From RHLJ01 sp965222205 (GTDB lineage: Bacteria > Bacteroidota > Rhodothermia > Balneolales > Balneolaceae), in assembly GCA_965222205.1 (NCBI GenBank), contig OZ244932.1:2790001-2854000 (forward strand): a DNA stretch of 64,000 bases, in the 5' to 3' direction. The position numbers were made by a program, and so were the translations under genes. The notes beneath the pieces were generated by a model. That model saw nothing but the letters and a program-made list of their open reading frames with translations, made no database searches and was not told where the DNA came from. How positions within the stretch are numbered: position 1 is the first letter of the stretch; every line of letters starts with the position of its first letter. Of the stretch, positions 62,004 through 64,000 are shown piece after piece.

Positions 62004-62753
62004 TTAATCATACTCAATTCGTTCTACTTCGTTTCCTAGGGAATCGTATTCGATCCAGGTACCAGACTCGACTCCATTCTTGTATTGACCCACAGCTTGT
62101 AACTGCCCATTTGAGTGCCATCTTTTCACTGTTCCTTTTCTTGTACCATTATGCCAGACAGGAAGCTGAAACCTGGGAGATCCATCCGCATAATATTGAT
62201 AGTACACCGAATCATTTCTTGTGGTGTAATAATCCAAATCCCCCTCGAAATCGAAGTAATAGCTGATACTATCATTGCTGATAGATTTAATTTTGCCCGT
62301 AAGATGATTCCTGGTTTGTGTCTCCTCTCGGTCCCAATTGATAGATAATTGACCAGAGAACGTCCATACATTCCCAATGCCGGTTGTAAAATCTGCATCC
62401 ATTGCAAGTTGACGGTTTGGATGCCAGTATCGGAGTCGTTTTATTTTACCTTCCTCAAAAATTCCTTCAATATTGTATATATCCCAATGATAGGTTCTTA
62501 TGAAGCCGGTGTAAGGCTCTCTGGATTTTCTGTACACCAAAGTAAGGGAAGTATCCTGAACCTGATAAACCGACATCCCGTTTAGGTTAATGTGATGGAC
62601 AAAAAAACCGGTTGGAACAGGGTTTCCATCATCATTCACAAAAGATAGTTCCGGATATCCATCAAGGAAGAAATGAACTCTTTCACTATCCCTATTGCAC
62701 CCGGTCCAGATTAAGAGTGCAAACAGAATAATATAGAGCCGGTTTAAATTCAT
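62004..62753 (-). CDS. MORN-variant (YwqK-like) lipoprotein
   Basis: A 249-aa lipoprotein with lipobox ending WTGC at Cys19. The mature part carries MORN-variant repeats of the YwqK type, seen as IFEEGKIKRLRYWHPNRQLA, KGTVKRWHSNGQLQAVGQYKNG and SGTWIEYDSLGNEVERIEYD. This family appears in Bacteroidetes surface proteins of unknown role. It starts five bases after the cyclophilin-type gene stop, so they are likely co-transcribed. Confidence 0.85.
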   Translation of the reverse strand: MNLNRLYIILFALLIWTGCNRDSERVHFFLDGYPELSFVNDDGNPVPTGFFVHHINLNGMSVYQVQDTSLTLVYRKSREPYTGFIRTYHWDIYNIEGIFEEGKIKRLRYWHPNRQLAMDADFTTGIGNVWTFSGQLSINWDREETQTRNHLTGKIKSISNDSISYYFDFEGDLDYYTTRNDSVYYQYYADGSPRFQLPVWHNGTRKGTVKRWHSNGQLQAVGQYKNGVESGTWIEYDSLGNEVERIEYD

Positions 62754-62758
62754 GAGGT

Positions 62759-63628
62759 TTAATTGTAGGAATAACCAAACTCCTCAGTAATGACTTCTTT
62801 TTTCATTTCTTCAACGCGTACTTCCATCATAATTTTTTCTAGAGGCCGGTCTGCCTGTCCGGTTCGCTGTACAGCAATTGAATCTATCACAGAAACCCCT
62901 TTAATAACCTCACCAAAAACGGTATAACTTCCATCTAACGGGGCATAACCGCCCAGGCTGTTATAAATCTCTCTCTGCTCGGCAGAATACGTTCTGGGAA
63001 TGAAATCTTCGGTAGCAAGTGGTTCAATACGCTCTATAATTGCCTGTACACTATCAATTCTACCCGCCCTTTGATTTTCCTGTAGTGCTTGTAGCACACT
63101 CATATTCTCAGGTGCCTGTACATATTTACCAATCATATTCTGACGCTTAGCGTTGTTTGAATTTCCTAAAATCTGATCCAACTGAAGACTTGGAAAGATT
63201 TGCCCGTGAACAATGTAAAACTGAGAACCACTGGACTTTCTTTCAGGGTTTTGCTGATCTCCTAATCGTGCGGCGGCAAGAGCTCCCTTTTTGTGAATAA
63301 ATTTTGAATTGAACTCTGCATCAATGGTATAACCAGGACCTCCCTGACCATCGTTAAATGGAATTTCGTCTTTAGAGTTTGGGTCTCCGCCCTGAATCAT
63401 AAAACCTTCAATTACCCGGTGAAAAGTGGTGCTATCATAGAATCCCTCCTCGGCAAGCTTTAGGAAATTCTCTTTATGAAGTGGGGTTTCATCGTAAAGC
63501 ACCACATACATATCCCCGAAATCTGTACTTATTATAGCTATTTGATCGGTTTCAGGCTCGCTTTCGTTGGATTTATTACATGCCAGGGTTATGGTAATCA
63601 GCAAAAGTAATAAGGAAAGTTTTTTCAT
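62759..63628 (-). CDS. cyclophilin-type peptidyl-prolyl isomerase lipoprotein
   Basis: A 289-aa lipoprotein (lipobox ending LACN, Cys17) with a cyclophilin domain. Features are ISTDFGDMYVVLYDETPLHKENFLKL, FHRVIEGFMIQGGDP with the catalytic Arg, the SSGSQFYIVHGQ segment and, after an insert of about 75 residues, LDGSYTVFGEVIKGVSVID. The insert splits the domain after YIVHGQ. It probably helps fold exported proteins. It is the first gene of a pair with the MORN lipoprotein. Confidence 0.93.
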   Translation of the reverse strand: MKKLSLLLLLITITLACNKSNESEPETDQIAIISTDFGDMYVVLYDETPLHKENFLKLAEEGFYDSTTFHRVIEGFMIQGGDPNSKDEIPFNDGQGGPGYTIDAEFNSKFIHKKGALAAARLGDQQNPERKSSGSQFYIVHGQIFPSLQLDQILGNSNNAKRQNMIGKYVQAPENMSVLQALQENQRAGRIDSVQAIIERIEPLATEDFIPRTYSAEQREIYNSLGGYAPLDGSYTVFGEVIKGVSVIDSIAVQRTGQADRPLEKIMMEVRVEEMKKEVITEEFGYSYN

Positions 63629-63720
63629 CAGGTAGTAAGATTTGATAAGTTCAGCGGTATATTTTGTGCGTCTGATAGTACGAAATACCTCACTTTTAAT
63701 CTGCCTTAATTCAAAGAATC

Positions 63721-64000
63721 ATGCATATCGATCATATTGGAATAGCCGTCAAAGATTTAGAATCTGCAATAGCCACTTACGAAAACATTCTGAATACATC
63801 CTGTGATAAAAGAGAAATTGTTGAGTCACAAAAAGTAGAAACAGCCTTCTTTCAAACCGGTGAATCTAAAGTTGAGTTACTGGGAGCCACCTCTACCGAT
63901 TCAGTAATTGCAAAGTACATAGAAAAAAAAGGAGAGGGACTTCATCACGTTGCTTTCGAGGTGGAAAATATCCATCAAGAACTTGATCGATTACGAGAAA
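63721..64000 (+). CDS. mce: methylmalonyl-CoA epimerase, N-terminal part
   Basis: The gene runs off the window. It starts MHIDHIGIAVKDLESAIATYENIL, with the metal-ligand His5 and the family's N-terminal motif, followed by VELLGATSTDS (Glu ligand) and EGLHHVAFEVEN (His ligand). These are landmarks of the glyoxalase-fold methylmalonyl-CoA epimerase, which interconverts the two epimers for the mutase reaction. It is divergent from the cyclophilin gene across 92 bases. Confidence 0.9.
   Translation, partial: MHIDHIGIAVKDLESAIATYENILNTSCDKREIVESQKVETAFFQTGESKVELLGATSTDSVIAKYIEKKGEGLHHVAFEVENIHQELDRLRE

Overview
The window looks like a chromosome segment from a member of the Balneolota (Bacteroidetes/FCB side), probably a marine Balneolaceae-type organism. 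Signs of this are two secreted proteins ending in type IX secretion tails with the 'N(F/Y)PNPFNP' motif, many exported and outer-membrane proteins, Bacteroidetes-type families (DUF4834, DUF2911, YHYH, GH97), a long-form IspH, and promoter-like TTTG/TAnnTTTG signals. The species was not determined.

Layout. 1-4700: translation genes (rpsB 3' end, tsf, pyrH, frr), interrupted by a YHYH lipoprotein gene bracketed by copies of a dispersed repeat. 4801-12220: smc, ispH, a YbbR-domain protein, a DUF721/DciA-like protein and recF. 12260-13770: a paralogous pair of unknown proteins separated by a cluster of GTAGAG motifs and a TPR-gene remnant. 13855-19400: a secreted T9SS endonuclease, exported MsrA, a GH97 glycosidase, tRNA-Leu(GAG) with a broken half copy beside it, and an LTXXQ/Spy-like protein. 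19653-24943: a tight operon dnaA-folB-folK-dNK-DUF4834-TPR with an oriC-like DnaA-box region upstream, then prmC and an unknown gene. 25093-31610: outer-membrane or secreted proteins, a HAD phosphatase, enolase, a Wzi-like barrel plus amidohydrolase pair, and DUF2911. 31843-34769: a LytTR response regulator, a LytS-type kinase and a second kinase-like protein that has lost its phospho-acceptor histidine. 34929-48237: CotH/T9SS protein, a TPP-riboswitch-controlled TonB receptor, M28 and M14 peptidases, an HNH protein, TPR lipoprotein, trypsin-like protease and barrel proteins. 48240-51948: divergent TonB-type receptor and polX. 51979-52619: VapC/AbrB toxin-antitoxin pair. 52698-59081: a complete type II-C CRISPR-Cas locus. 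59023-64000: AI-2E/PerM transporter, DUF4153, MORN-type lipoprotein, cyclophilin and the start of methylmalonyl-CoA epimerase.

The most interesting region is the CRISPR-Cas locus: 24 intact 36-bp repeats, cas2, cas1, a 1054-aa Cas9 with all catalytic residues, and a tracrRNA on the plus strand just upstream of cas9. The locus is bracketed by two direct copies of the last 56 sense-codon bases of the AI-2E transporter gene. Six of the seven differences between the copies are at third codon positions, and the outer copy runs straight into a truncated terminal repeat. This suggests the locus arrived as a unit by recombination at the 3' end of that gene, bringing a tail from a related lineage. Other findings worth attention are the riboswitch with duplicated CGGAGGAA 8-mers flanking an anti-SD, the pseudo-kinase, and a GC-rich palindrome inserted into a duplicated tRNA half.
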